64,000 bases of DNA from Leptolyngbya sp. FACHB-321 (GTDB taxonomy: Bacteria; Cyanobacteriota; Cyanobacteriia; Leptolyngbyales; Leptolyngbyaceae), in the NCBI RefSeq assembly GCF_014695975.1, contig NZ_JACJPI010000065.1, positions 173,273 to 237,272 of the forward strand, in the 5' to 3' direction. Position numbers and translations under genes: made by a program. The notes beneath the pieces are model-generated. The model was not told where the DNA came from. It ran no database searches and was given only the letters and a program-made list of their open reading frames with translations. Below are positions 9,657 through 17,874 of this stretch, piece after piece (position 1 is the first letter of the stretch; every line of letters starts with the position of its first letter).

Positions 9657-10324
9657 AATTCGGTTTGTACGCGGTCAAAACAACATGAAACCCAGCCAAG
9701 TTGAGATCATGACCTCAAACGACTGAGCTTCTTAAGCACTAAGGCTGATCAAGCATTCAAGGTCTTTGTGCGCTCATCAGGCTAGTTTTGTACTCTGCGG
9801 CACCCCAGAAAAACGAAACGGTCGCGTACTGCCAACGCTCGTGATGCGCGGCGCTACGGTGATCGCGTCTGCCCAAACAACGTTAGTCAAGCGATCGTTT
9901 ATAGTCTCTTCAAGCAAAACCTGAATTGAGCGTTAACTGTCTTAAAAAACTTATACGCCTAGCTTAGTTCCTACCAGGAGGGATCTTCAGTAAATTCTTG
10001 GTGAGGGAGAGCGTTAAAGTGATCGAGAATGATAAAGATTCAGTAGCCCCGTAATTCTACGTACGTTCTCCGCTGCTTAAATTAGCTTTCAGCCTTTAAC
10101 GTCCATACTGACTGCTAACTACTGACCACTGACCGCTGAAAACCTTTTGTACTGGCGACCGATGCAGTGTAGGATGAGGCACAGGAATGGTTAGACTTGC
10201 CACCACTCCAAGCTCTCGGTTAATGATTGTCCTCAATTATCCGCACTTATAGAGCGCTGCTCTATGCGTTAATTACAGCACCATGCTATAAGCTTTATAG
10301 TACAAATGTTTTATTTTTACCCCT
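9657..10324. other. Intergenic region between divergent invertase and 10325 genes
   Basis: No gene is seen. It should contain both divergent promoters. Around 10108-10140 there is a run of CTGAC-type heptamers (ACTGACC twice, CTAACTACTG), a short tandemly repeated sequence of the kind frequent in filamentous cyanobacteria. The right end carries the two GCT-centred palindromes listed separately. Confidence 0.55.
10249..10300 (+). promoter_or_regulatory. Two GCT-centred palindromes upstream of the 10325 gene
   Basis: Two perfect interrupted palindromes lie 36 bp apart start to start: ATAGAGC-GCT-GCTCTAT at 10249-10265 and CTATAA-GCT-TTATAG at 10286-10300. The second ends 24 bp before the ATG. 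Both have the same 3-base centre. Position and symmetry suggest operators or small hairpins controlling the downstream gene. No known regulator consensus is recognised. Confidence 0.4.
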
Positions 10325-10834
10325 ATGGTCCAATACACGCTCGTTCAAAGCCCCGAAGTCATTCTGACCGTTCCTGGTAAAGACTCAGTGAAAGCACGCG
10401 AAAAAGCAATGGATCAGTTGATCGAACTGATGGATGCTGGCGAACTCCAAACCGAACTTTCTGACGGCTTTGCTCCTCAACAGTTTATTGAAGTGAAAGA
10501 ACCTACCGCAAACCCCAGCCCCGAAGAAGATGCCGTGACCCATGCGGTGCAGGTACTTAGCAACCTGGCAACGCTGAAGCTCAAACTGCAAGACTCCCGC
10601 ACAGAAGCACTTCAGGTACGTGCCAAAATTGATATCTTGTTTAGCGATGAACCCGTCAGCGAAGAAGAAATTGCCAGCCTGAAAGATGGCTTCAAAGCTT
10701 TGAAAACTTACGCGCAGGCAAACCTTCGCTATAAAGAAGCAAGAAGCCAGGCAGAAGATGCCCGTAGTGTGCTCGATCGCGCCCTCAATGCCACAGAAAC
10801 AGAACCGAAAGCTAGCAAAAAGGGTGAAAACTAG
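10325..10834 (+). CDS. Conserved cyanobacterial protein of unknown function
   Basis: 169 residues, acidic, no signal peptide or membrane segment. Residues 1-50 look like a small a/b fold (YTLVQSPEVILTVPGKDSVKAREKAMDQLIELMDAGEL). Residues 70-165 are strongly helical with many Ala, Glu, Lys and Leu, so a coiled coil or helical bundle is likely. I do not recognise a named family, although the composition resembles conserved cyanobacterial hypotheticals. Two palindromes lie just upstream, and a DUF1499 gene follows on the same strand after about 60 bp. Confidence 0.7.
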   Translation: MVQYTLVQSPEVILTVPGKDSVKAREKAMDQLIELMDAGELQTELSDGFAPQQFIEVKEPTANPSPEEDAVTHAVQVLSNLATLKLKLQDSRTEALQVRAKIDILFSDEPVSEEEIASLKDGFKALKTYAQANLRYKEARSQAEDARSVLDRALNATETEPKASKKGEN

Positions 10835-10895
10835 CGATCGGGCTTTACGTCTTGCGTTATGAGTTGAGTCAACCGAAAATCTACCGTGCTGCTCT

Positions 10896-11315
10896 ATGTT
10901 CAAATTTTCAGGCAACCGTCCTACTCAGCTTGGTGTCAGCAATGGTCGGCTGTTGCCCTGTCCTGGCACTCCCAACTGTGTTTGCAGCTATGATCAGGCA
11001 GCAGAACACGCGATCGCGCCGCTCTCCTTCACGACAACGCCAGCGGAAGCTTGGGCAAACCTTAAAACAGTGATCCAATCCCTGGAGCGGACACAGATCG
11101 TCAGCGAAACGAGCGATTATCTCTACGTTGAGTTTGCCAGCAAGCTGATGGGCTTTGTTGATGACGTTGAGTTTTATCTCGACGCACCCCAGAACGTCAT
11201 TCACGTACGGTCAGCATCGCGCTTAGGCAAATCAGATCTGGGTGTAAACCGCAGCCGCATTGAGTCGATTCGTACAAAGCTGCAAGAAGCACAAGCGGCT
11301 GTACAACGGGTTTAA
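10896..11315 (+). CDS. DUF1499 domain protein
   Basis: 139 residues. The family pattern is clear: LPCPGTPNCVCSYD near the N-terminus, then PAEAWANLKTVIQSLERTQIV, a middle FASKLMGFVDDVEFYLD and RSASRLGKSDLGVNRSRIESIRTKL near the end. DUF1499 proteins are found widely in cyanobacteria, plants and proteobacteria, and their function is not established. The two Cys in CPGTPNC are conserved in the family. It may be co-transcribed with the preceding gene. There is no signal peptide. Confidence 0.85.
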   Translation: MFKFSGNRPTQLGVSNGRLLPCPGTPNCVCSYDQAAEHAIAPLSFTTTPAEAWANLKTVIQSLERTQIVSETSDYLYVEFASKLMGFVDDVEFYLDAPQNVIHVRSASRLGKSDLGVNRSRIESIRTKLQEAQAAVQRV

Positions 11316-11359
11316 TTGCAGCGTAGCAACACTTTTATCAACACCAGTGGAGCTATGCG

Positions 11360-11914
11360 TTAGCCTCGGCTGCCGATCGTCGTCTGAAATGCAGGTCGTT
11401 CGGACAGCCGCTTGAGGTACGCCATGAGTGTTGGATAGGCGCTGAAGTCCATTTGAAAGCGCATTTGGAAAAAGCCCAGCGTAGAGGCAATGGCAACATC
11501 AGCCGCACTGAAGGCTTCGCCCAGCAGAAAGGGTTGCTGCACCAGCATCAGGTCGATCGGCTTGAGTAAACGAGACATTTCACGATCGCGCGTTGTTTCA
11601 TTTAACAGCTCTGGTCCTAGCGTGGCATTGGCAAACAAAACCCACTGTGCAATCTCAGCGCGCTGCTCGGCGGTGTCACTCTTGCCGTACTTATCTGCCA
11701 GGTAAAGCATGATGGCACCCGACTCCCACAGCTTGAAGTCACCATCCATGATCGCAGGCACCTTTCCAATCGGATTGATGGCTGTATAATCCGACTCCAA
11801 ATGTTCACCCGCCTGCATATCCAGTAGCACAAACTCATAGGGCACCTCCAGTTCCGCTAAGAGCCACTGCACGATCGAGGCGCGACTAAACTTCCCACCA
11901 TAAAGCTTGAGCAT
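11360..11914 (-). CDS. Glutathione S-transferase family protein
   Basis: 184 residues with the two-domain GST layout. The thioredoxin-like N-terminal domain reads MLKLYGGKFSRASIVQWLLAE, then INPIGKVPAIMDGDFKLWESGAIMLYLADKYG, which holds the cis-Pro and the Glu-Ser glutathione site. The helical C-terminal domain includes FLLGEAFSAADVAIASTLGF, with the N-capping box Asp. It is a little shorter than typical GSTs (about 200). Ser11 or Tyr5 is the likely catalytic residue, but the class cannot be assigned. It lies 71 bp upstream of a convergent plus-strand gene's end and stands alone. Glutathione conjugation or peroxide detoxification is the usual role. Confidence 0.88.
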   Translation of the reverse strand: MLKLYGGKFSRASIVQWLLAELEVPYEFVLLDMQAGEHLESDYTAINPIGKVPAIMDGDFKLWESGAIMLYLADKYGKSDTAEQRAEIAQWVLFANATLGPELLNETTRDREMSRLLKPIDLMLVQQPFLLGEAFSAADVAIASTLGFFQMRFQMDFSAYPTLMAYLKRLSERPAFQTTIGSRG

Positions 11915-11985
11915 AGAAACCTTTTACAAAAAACTTAGTCGTTGATGATGAGCCATCCAACAACCAAAACACCAACAACCAAACA

Positions 11986-12450
11986 CTAGAGCACCTTATG
12001 TGTGTACTCATGCTGCTTTACATTATCCTCAGTCTTGACGAGGCGCTGCGAATTGAGTACCCGCTTGCGCTCAACCGAATAAGCAAAATCGCTACGGCTC
12101 GAGCCGACTGGGATATGTGCTTGAGCAACGGGACGCACCTTATAAGTACGAGCAGCCGCGATCGTCCGTTCTACAAACTCATCGCAAAACTGGGCAGTGG
12201 TGGGGAAGGTAGTTGGTAGCTGCGGGGTCTCACCGACAAAGACAGCTCCGAGGGTTGTCGCGAATGCCGTTTGATAGGAGGTTGGAATCCCTTTAACGAT
12301 CGCTTCTAACGCTGCTGAAGGAATTGGCTCGACGATCGCAACCTCATGCACTTCACCCTCATCTTTGATGAAACAGCTTGCCAAGCCCAAAACAATATAA
12401 TCATCGGCTGTTAAATCAGGCGCATTCAAGTCAAACGTTGCAGTTGTCAT
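11986..12450 (-). CDS. Conserved hypothetical protein (cyanobacterial)
   Basis: About 154 residues from the ATG at 12450; a TTG four codons upstream is a weaker alternative. It begins MTTATFDLNAPDLTADDYIVLGLASCF and contains VAIVEPIPSAALEAIVKGIPTSYQ and FCDEFVERTIAAARTYKVRPVAQAHIPVGSSRSDF. There is no signal peptide or membrane span. I recognise no named domain, though the sequence is well formed and codon use matches its neighbours. It is on the same strand as, and upstream of, the GST gene (71 bp apart), so the two may be co-transcribed. Confidence 0.65.
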   Translation of the reverse strand: MTTATFDLNAPDLTADDYIVLGLASCFIKDEGEVHEVAIVEPIPSAALEAIVKGIPTSYQTAFATTLGAVFVGETPQLPTTFPTTAQFCDEFVERTIAAARTYKVRPVAQAHIPVGSSRSDFAYSVERKRVLNSQRLVKTEDNVKQHEYTHKVL

Positions 12451-12839
12451 AGAAAAATCCAAAGTGCAGATCTGGCGTTAACAAATCGATCGCTGTGTTG
12501 CATTCTACCAACTCATAGGGACGCTTCCCATTCCCTCTCCATCTTCTTATCCCTTCTCTCTCTATTTTGATCGTTCATCTTTCCTTACGTTTTACTACTC
12601 AGCCCTCACTTTTTATTCCTCTCGTCCGAAAGCCACACAGACATCTGGCACCCTAATGAAGCGACCGGACACACGATCGACCCAAGCCACGAAAGACCTA
12701 CTTAGCAAGCGTATTGAGGCATAGTTAGCCCTAGGCGGCGAAAACTCTGTCTTAAGACACATGAGCAAGTGACACATAAATAGAGCACCTCCAAAAGGAA
12801 AATCCCCTAGTGTAATCGCATACCTAAGGTAGGAAGGCT
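12451..12839. other. Intergenic region with pyrimidine-rich tract
   Basis: No gene is seen. From about 12520 to 12610 the plus strand is almost entirely C/T-rich (runs such as CTCTCCATCTTC and CTTCTCTCTC). The right end supplies the ribosome-binding site AGGAAGG, five bases before the ATG of the TPR gene. Confidence 0.5.
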
Positions 12840-13655
12840 ATGAACTCTCGCATACATCAGGGTCGGCAGCACAGTGTTAACCTGTCCGCCCGACATAATG
12901 CCTCAGTTATCACGAAACCTCGCTGCAAGCGCAGTCTAGAGAGCAAGCAAAGTGCGTCCGATCGCTCTGGGGCTAGTGCTGCGTCCCCTAGTTTGGCTGA
13001 ACAGAGTGTTTTGCTTCGTGAGGAAGCTTTCTGTGAAATCCAGCAAGGCAACTATGCAGCCGCGATCGTCCTCCTCAGCTTACTTATTGATCGCAATCCT
13101 AATAGTCCCAGTAGCGTTAATGACTATAACAATCGGGGACTGCTGTACTTTCAAACAGGGCAGTTTGCTGCGGCTCTGGCTGACTACAACCAGGCACTGC
13201 AACTAAACCCCGAACTGGCGAAAATCTACAACAATCGTGCGAACTGTTACGCCTCAATGGGGCGACCAATGGAAGCACTCTTTGACTATGAAACGGCACT
13301 TGATCTAAACCCAACGAATATTCATGCCCGCATGAACCAGGGCATCACGTTCTGTGAGCTAGAGATGTACGATCAAGCGATCGAAAACTTTGACCTCGCC
13401 CTCCAGTTTGATCAGATGCGAAGTGGTGGTGCTACGGCACCGGGCGTTTCGATCGCAGGGCACATTTATGCTCAGCGTGGTCGTACGTCTCATTTAGCTG
13501 GTGATTGGAACTATGCCATTACCGACTACCGCCGTGCCCTTGCTGCCCTCTCACCCACCGATAGCCTACTGCTAGATGTATCGCATCGCCTGCGACTGCA
13601 AGTTGAACTTTGGTTGGATGACCTTCTCGATCCCCTCTCTGGTATAGAGGAATAA
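12840..13655 (+). CDS. Tetratricopeptide repeat protein
   Basis: 271 residues. After a basic, Ser-rich N-terminal ~50 residues come at least four TPR units: EAFCEIQQGNYAAAIVLLS, NNRGLLYFQTGQFAAALADYNQAL, YNNRANCYASMGRPMEALFDYETAL and ARMNQGITFCELEMYDQAIENFDLAL, with a degenerate unit near the end (YAQRGRTSHLAGDWNYAITDY). The Asn-Asn-Arg-Gly starts are typical of cyanobacterial TPR proteins. A good Shine-Dalgarno (AGGAAGG) supports the ATG. TPRs make protein-binding scaffolds; the partner cannot be told. There is no obvious signal peptide. Confidence 0.88.
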   Translation: MNSRIHQGRQHSVNLSARHNASVITKPRCKRSLESKQSASDRSGASAASPSLAEQSVLLREEAFCEIQQGNYAAAIVLLSLLIDRNPNSPSSVNDYNNRGLLYFQTGQFAAALADYNQALQLNPELAKIYNNRANCYASMGRPMEALFDYETALDLNPTNIHARMNQGITFCELEMYDQAIENFDLALQFDQMRSGGATAPGVSIAGHIYAQRGRTSHLAGDWNYAITDYRRALAALSPTDSLLLDVSHRLRLQVELWLDDLLDPLSGIEE

Positions 13656-13743
13656 GGGACGCTGCTGCGACTTAAAGGGTTTTACCACTGCAACTCTGGC
13701 GTGCATCTACCGTGCCAGGTATGGAGCTTGCAGATTATCTGGA

Positions 13744-14127
13744 CTATTGTCCACCCGCGCGTCGGAACACAATGCGTCGCTGCTGAGTACCGATACGATT
13801 ACTCTGAGCTTGCATATTAGCGCCTGTCTGATACGGGTCAAAGTATTGTTTGAATTTGTTTTGGGTGCGTTCTACCCGTTCTTCTGTCGCTGCTACTGTA
13901 ACTTGCAGTTCTTGCAATTTAGCAGCCTGGGATGAGCGATAGGGTAACAGCTGCGACAACGCACCGATCGCTGCTGCCGACAAAACGACGTTAACCGATA
14001 GCTTTACAGTAGTCTCGATGAGAGCAGCACGATAGGGGCGCTGTTTTACCTTCGTTTTCTGGCGAGGAACCGTCCGGAGGGGGCGCTGCGGCTGTGGCGG
14101 AAAGGAGGACGGTTTCAGTGCGTGCAT
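13744..14127 (-). CDS. Slr1601-like putative cell division protein
   Basis: 127 residues. The basic, Pro-rich N-terminus (about 1-40) is followed by one hydrophobic segment (LSVNVVLSAAAIGALSQLLPY, 42-64), a short predicted coiled coil (AAKLQELQVTVAATEERVERTQNKFKQYF) and a conserved tail, MQAQSNRIGTQQRRIVF. The tail and layout resemble the cyanobacterial Slr1601 family of putative cell division proteins, small single-span membrane proteins with a FtsL/DivIC-like shape. The assignment rests on my memory of the family tail and has moderate certainty. It lies downstream of psaM on the same strand. Confidence 0.65.
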   Translation of the reverse strand: MHALKPSSFPPQPQRPLRTVPRQKTKVKQRPYRAALIETTVKLSVNVVLSAAAIGALSQLLPYRSSQAAKLQELQVTVAATEERVERTQNKFKQYFDPYQTGANMQAQSNRIGTQQRRIVFRRAGGQ

Positions 14128-14482
14128 GATAGTTCAGTCCGGTCTAGGCGGCAAACAGTAGAGCAATCCTTGATATAGGTCTATAGCTTAGTCGCAATCA
14201 CAGTAAAACGATCGCGCTATCTTTCAAAGCATAAGTCCCGCAGCAAAGCCTGCTCTATTAAAGTCAACAATACTTAAGTTGGCAACTTTAAAGTTTAAGC
14301 AAATTCTTTAGAAAAACAGAAACTTAGCGCCAAGACTTGCAAGGCAAAAAGGCAAGTAGCCTGCTTCAGCGATCGTGCATTTAGATGATTGACTCACCCC
14401 ACCAACCCAATGACAGCATCGGGCGATCGTCATGCCAAACCGCAAAACAGGCTACCTGAAACGCTATTTGTACTAGCGTCGT
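14128..14482. other. Non-coding stretch downstream of psaM
   Basis: No gene is seen. An 8-bp inverted repeat (GTAGCCTG at 14356-14363 and CAGGCTAC at 14448-14455) could form a loose stem-loop after psaM. The segment nearer 14128 should hold the promoter of the Slr1601-like gene. Confidence 0.4.
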
Positions 14483-14575
14483 TTATTTATAAAGCTCGGT
14501 GGACAACCGTAAGGCAAGAATGCCAGGAACGAGTGCGACCACTAAAGCGATGAAAATTTGAGTATCCGATAGCAT
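14483..14575 (-). CDS. psaM: Photosystem I reaction center subunit XII (PsaM)
   Basis: A 30-residue protein. It begins MLSDTQIFIALVVALV and ends ILALRLSTELYK, which is the typical PsaM sequence: a single thylakoid membrane helix with the conserved LSTxLY tail. PsaM sits at the trimer-facing side of the photosystem I monomer. The start is supported by the Shine-Dalgarno AAGGAG about ten bases upstream. The family length is 29-31 residues, so the gene is complete. It is flanked by non-coding DNA on both sides and has no other photosystem gene nearby. Confidence 0.93.
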   Translation of the reverse strand: MLSDTQIFIALVVALVPGILALRLSTELYK

Positions 14576-15057
14576 TGTCTGAAAACTCCTTACTGTGGGG
14601 TTTATAGTTCCCCAATGTCCTCTAAAGTGGGCACTTCGGGAACAACTTGTTACAAGATGCAATAGATCTGATGACTTTGCAATCCCCCTGTAGGTACTGT
14701 CTCGAAGCCTGAATCAAGCACCTTTACTAGCGATTTTTTGCGCTTAGGCGTTAGGCTTAAAGCGTAGGGTTGAGTACGCTCAAGCGTGGGGATCACTTAC
14801 CATGAGCCACTAACTCTGTGCACTAAGGCTATGTAGCAGGCAACTGCAACCACTACTGTCTATGTTTATGGGGCTTATGTGTTTATGACGATCGCCTCTT
14901 AGAGCCTGGGCTGCAACTGTTTCACCCTGATCGTTATGCAAAACTAAGTGGTAGCGCAATCGCCTGCTAAGGATAGTGTGTTTCCTGGCGGCAGAGACAA
15001 GCCGTGCCCCTAACCTGTAATGTTTGAACTTTAGATTTGAAGCTTAGAAATCACTGA
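14576..15057. other. Intergenic region between divergent psaM and TerC-family genes
   Basis: It should contain both promoters. A small palindrome, CTTGT-T-ACAAG, at 14646-14656 lies about 70 bp upstream of psaM. I see no further gene; short frames here lack ribosome-binding sites and family features. Confidence 0.45.
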
Positions 15058-15804
15058 ATGCTAGATCAATTACTGGACTCTCCTAATTTTGGGCTGGAAA
15101 CGCTGCTGGTGCTGCCCGTTTTAATCGCGCTGGAAGCAGTGTTGTCGGCTGATAACGCGATCGCTCTTGCAGCACTGGCACAGGGCTTGGAAGATAGTGC
15201 CTTACAGAAGCGTGCGCTTAACATTGGTCTAGTTGTTGCTTACATTCTCCGCGTTGGTCTAATTTTGACGGCAACGTGGGTCGTAAAATTTTGGCAATTT
15301 GAGTTGGCAGGCGCACTCTACCTGCTGTGGCTGGTTTTTCAGTATTTCACGTCTAAGCCAGATGCCGATGATGAAAATTTGCATCATGGACCACGCTTTG
15401 CCTCGCTCTGGCAAGCGATCCCCATTATTGGCGTGACGGATTTAGCTTTTTCGCTTGATAGCGTGACGACAGCGATCGCTGTGTCTCAAGAAACCTGGCT
15501 GATTTTGATTGGTGCAACGATCGGTATTATCACCCTCCGCTTTATGGCAGGGCTATTTATCCGCTGGCTCAAAGAATTTCGGCATTTAGAAGATGCAGGC
15601 TACGTCACCGTCGCGCTAGTAGGGCTACGGCTACTGGTACGGGTAATTAATGATGCCCTCGTCCCGCCAGAGTGGGTAATGATCAGCGCGATCGCCCTCA
15701 TTTTCTTGTGGGGCTTCTCTGAGCGCAATGAAGTGGTAGACAGCACTGTGCTAGAAAGTGCGACTGAAGCCAAAGAACCAGAAAAGGAAAAAGCGGAACT
15801 GTAA
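15058..15804 (+). CDS. TerC-family integral membrane protein
   Basis: 248 residues with about seven hydrophobic segments. The TerC signatures are clear: LEAVLSADNAIALAALAQGL near residues 25-45 and GVTDLAFSLDSVTTAIAVS in the middle, both with acidic residues inside the membrane that probably bind a metal ion. TerC proteins have been linked to manganese efflux or loading of exported metalloproteins, and plant relatives act in thylakoid biogenesis. A short charged cytoplasmic tail ends the protein. The gene is followed by a strong hairpin shared with ndk. Confidence 0.88.
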   Translation: MLDQLLDSPNFGLETLLVLPVLIALEAVLSADNAIALAALAQGLEDSALQKRALNIGLVVAYILRVGLILTATWVVKFWQFELAGALYLLWLVFQYFTSKPDADDENLHHGPRFASLWQAIPIIGVTDLAFSLDSVTTAIAVSQETWLILIGATIGIITLRFMAGLFIRWLKEFRHLEDAGYVTVALVGLRLLVRVINDALVPPEWVMISAIALIFLWGFSERNEVVDSTVLESATEAKEPEKEKAEL

Positions 15805-15828
15805 GGTTTCAAACACTGGCTCAGGCAA

Positions 15829-15884
15829 GAAAGCGGGTTCTGATCAAATGAGTATGAATCACACTCGCCCAGAAACCCGCTTTC
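15829..15884. terminator. Bidirectional hairpin between terC-like gene and ndk
   Basis: Inverted repeat GAAAGCGGGTTCTG (15829-15842) and CAGAAACCCGCTTTC (15870-15884), with one bulged base. It sits exactly between two convergent genes. Its AGAAACCCG core also resembles a dispersed cyanobacterial repeat, so it may be a repeat recruited as a terminator. Confidence 0.6.
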
Positions 15885-15894
15885 TCAAGGCAAG

Positions 15895-16344
15895 CTACTC
15901 GTGAATCCACGACAGCAGCGAGGGCTGCCAATTTGCGAGTTCTTCTTCTTTAAACCAGAGACTAATCTCTTGCTGTGCTGTTTCAGGTGCATCAGAGCCG
16001 TGAATCAGGTTGCGACCGACATTCACCCCAAAGTCACCGCGAATCGTTCCTGGTTCAGCATTTAGAGGGTTGGTAGCGCCAATGATTTTACGCGCAGAGG
16101 CAATAACGCCTTCGCCTTCCCAAACCATAGCCACAACGGGACCAGACGTGATGAAGTCTACTAACCCGGCAAAGAAAGGACGTTCTCGATGTACGCCGTA
16201 ATGGGTCTCTGCTAGCTCACGGCTGACATTCATCAGCTTTAAGCCAACCAGAGTGAACCCTTTTGTTTCAAAGCGACGGATGATTTCGCCGATGAGTTTG
16301 CGCTGTACGCCGTCGGGCTTAATTGCCAAAAATGTCCGTTCCAA
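15895..16344 (-). CDS. ndk: Nucleoside diphosphate kinase
   Basis: 149 residues, exactly the family length. It transfers the gamma-phosphate from ATP to other nucleoside diphosphates through a phospho-histidine, here His115 in NLIHGSD. Other signatures: [13 protein letters not shown] at the start, [25 protein letters not shown] and the [17 protein letters not shown] nucleotide loop. The usual cytoplasmic housekeeping enzyme. It is convergent with the TerC-like gene. Confidence 0.97.
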   Translation of the reverse strand: MERTFLAIKPDGVQRKLIGEIIRRFETKGFTLVGLKLMNVSRELAETHYGVHRERPFFAGLVDFITSGPVVAMVWEGEGVIASARKIIGATNPLNAEPGTIRGDFGVNVGRNLIHGSDAPETAQQEISLWFKEEELANWQPSLLSWIHE

Positions 16345-16390
16345 AGCAACTCCTGGAGTTTAATCAACTGTTACAGCACCAGATTAGCTC

Positions 16391-16423
16391 AAAAGGTAAA
16401 AGGCAAAAGGTAAAAGGCAAAAG
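16391..16423. repeat. Purine-rich mini-repeat upstream of ndk
   Basis: Two copies of a 14-bp unit (AAAGGTAAAAGGCA) in tandem, with a partial third. It lies between the ndk start and the end of the pentapeptide-repeat gene. It belongs to the same AAAAGGCAAAAGG class of cyanobacterial low-complexity repeats seen elsewhere in this window. Confidence 0.7.
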
Positions 16424-16425
16424 AA

Positions 16426-16938
16426 CTATGGAGGACAGCCGAGGGATTCGCGGGTGTCTACACCTGTAACGGGATTAGTGCCACTGGCAGTTTTGCAGAG
16501 TTGCACAACCTGGGTGCGATCGAGCACGGCATCACTAAAATCGGCACCTGTCACCGTTGCATTCCGAAAAATAGACTTGAGCATCATTGCTGATGTGAGA
16601 ATAGCGTCGCTTAAGTCTGCGTCAGTCAGATTAGTGAGATAGGTAATCCCATTGCTGAGATTCGCACCGTGCAAGTTTGCACCAACGAGATCTGAGCCAT
16701 TGAACACCGCACCTTGCAGATCGGCTCCACTGAAGTTGGCACCTTGTAGCTGTGCCCCAGTAAATTCTTCTCTGATTAAGCTTTGCCCAGAGTAGTCTTT
16801 GAGGGTTGCCTCAGCCGCATCGTAGGCTCGAACAGCGGCTGAACTGGCGGCTTGGGCAGGAGACGGTAGCGCAGTGGTGATCAAAACTGCCAGGAGCACA
16901 CCCCACAAAGGCTGCCAAAAAAATTGAAGAAGACGCAT
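16426..16938 (-). CDS. Exported pentapeptide-repeat protein (probably thylakoid lumen or periplasm)
   Basis: 170 residues. Residues 1-30 form a signal peptide (hydrophobic LWGVLLAVLITTAL, cleavage likely at AQA-A). Then come tandem A(D/N)LXX pentapeptides: GAQLQGANFSGADLQGAVFN, SDLVGANLHGANLS, DADLSDAILTS and GADFSDAVLDR. Such repeats fold into a right-handed quadrilateral beta helix. Two Cys in the tail (LCKTASG and SLGCPP) may form a disulfide. Cyanobacterial lumenal pentapeptide proteins of this size, such as TL17-type, are known, but their function is unsettled. Confidence 0.87.
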   Translation of the reverse strand: MRLLQFFWQPLWGVLLAVLITTALPSPAQAASSAAVRAYDAAEATLKDYSGQSLIREEFTGAQLQGANFSGADLQGAVFNGSDLVGANLHGANLSNGITYLTNLTDADLSDAILTSAMMLKSIFRNATVTGADFSDAVLDRTQVVQLCKTASGTNPVTGVDTRESLGCPP

Positions 16939-17020
16939 AGGAATTTAAGTTGGTTGAACCGCTTGCCATCGTCAAACTTAACACCCTTTGCTTGCCTGCT
17001 GGTGTTTCGGCGGTTGTGAT

Positions 17021-17062
17021 AGGAGGGAGAAGGCAAAGGGCAGGAGGGAGAAGGCAAAGGGC
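17021..17062. repeat. 21-bp purine-rich tandem repeat, two copies
   Basis: The unit AGGAGGGAGAAGGCAAAGGGC is present at 17021-17041 and again at 17042-17062 with no mismatch. It belongs to the GGAGAAGGCAAAGGG class of dispersed cyanobacterial repeats. It sits between the pentapeptide-repeat gene and the 21-bp minisatellite. Confidence 0.75.
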
Positions 17063-17107
17063 AGAAGATTCTGTAGGCACGAAGGCTTTAGGTGTGCTGT
17101 CGTCTCG

Positions 17108-17338
17108 GTTGCTGTTGGAACGGTCTTGTTTGAAGCTGCAATGTTTCGGTTGAGACTTAAGGCAGTCTTACTTCAAGTGGCAGTGGTCTCATCTGAAGTC
17201 ACAGTGTTCTTGTTTCAAGTGCGATCGTTCCTGTTTTAAGTACGATCGTTCCTGTTTCAGGTCAGGACGTTTCTATTTCAAGTGCGGTCGTTCCTGTTTT
17301 AAGTACGATCGTTCCTATTTCAAGTATGAAATTTGTTG
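17108..17338. repeat. Minisatellite of eleven degenerate 21-bp units upstream of the NACHT pair
   Basis: Head-to-tail array with strict 21-bp spacing: units start at 17108, 17129, 17150 and so on to 17318. The best-preserved units read TTTCAAGTGCGATCGTTCCT and TTTTAAGTACGATCGTTCCT (plus a final G or A). The outer units have drifted but keep the TTCAAG and GTTCYT blocks. No spacers separate the units, so it is not a CRISPR. It ends about 125 bp before the first gene of the NACHT pair. The unit length of 21 is three times seven, like the heptameric short tandem repeats of cyanobacteria. No continuous reading frame crosses the array. Confidence 0.85.
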
Positions 17339-17463
17339 GTTTGAGTCGAAATGATGCCTTTAGGAAGCTTCGCTAACGCCGTTTACCTATGAAGGATAAG
17401 TGTTGCTGAAACCAGAGAGAATGTGGTGTAGAAAAGAGATACCCTTTGCAGAAAGTATTCGCT

Positions 17464-17874
17464 ATGGAACCTGTTATTGCTCTAACGGCTGGTGCGATCG
17501 CCAAAATTGCCTTTGAAGAATTTGCCAAAGCAAGCGGCGGCGAACTGGCAAAGAAGTCAGTGGGAGGTGCGATCGACCTGATGAAAGGGTTGCGTGACAA
17601 GATTCGAGCAAAGTTCAAGGGGAATGAGCGAGCGGAAACGGCGATCGCGGAAGCCGAGCAACAGCCAACACCAGCCGCCTTAGAGAAGGTAACGAAATAT
17701 TTGGAACTAGAAATGATGGAAGACGAAGCATTTGCCACTGAGATCAAGCAAATCGCTCAACAGATCATCAATGTGCAGAACACAAGCGGTGATCGCACCT
17801 ATAACCAAACGGCAGGGCGCGATATTTTCAACGTTGACAACGCGGGACAGTCCAACAAATTTGGTGGATCGTGA
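17464..17874 (+). CDS. Small helical protein with C-terminal amyloid-like motif, likely effector partner of the NACHT gene (Bell-like)
   Basis: 136 residues from the ATG at 17464; a TTG six codons upstream is possible. Residues 1-40 form an Ala/Gly-rich amphipathic helix region (ALTAGAIAKIAFEEFAKAS). Residues 40-110 are charged helices (LMKGLRDKIRAKFKGNERAE, then TAIAEAEQQPTPAALEKVTK). The tail reads GDRTYNQTAGRDIFNVDNAG, and RDIFNVDN recurs near the N-terminus of the next protein. This layout, a helical membrane-active domain with a short Gly/Asn/Gln motif at the C-terminus, is that of Bell-domain effectors paired with bacterial NLRs by amyloid signalling motifs. Start and stop overlap with the next gene (GTGA) indicates coupling. 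Assignment is by pattern, not by search. Confidence 0.7.
   Translation: MEPVIALTAGAIAKIAFEEFAKASGGELAKKSVGGAIDLMKGLRDKIRAKFKGNERAETAIAEAEQQPTPAALEKVTKYLELEMMEDEAFATEIKQIAQQIINVQNTSGDRTYNQTAGRDIFNVDNAGQSNKFGGS

Noticed and set aside
10385..10915. 176-codon minus-strand frame rich in Phe and Cys
   Set aside because: Antisense to the better supported 10325-10834 gene; composition is typical of a shadow frame.
17108..17338. CRISPR array
   Set aside because: Units follow each other with no spacers, are only 21 bp long and degenerate, and no cas gene is nearby.
17373..17747. Minus-strand 124-codon Ser/Ala-rich frame
   Set aside because: Antisense to the small NACHT-partner gene, which has the overlap with the next gene and the shared motif.
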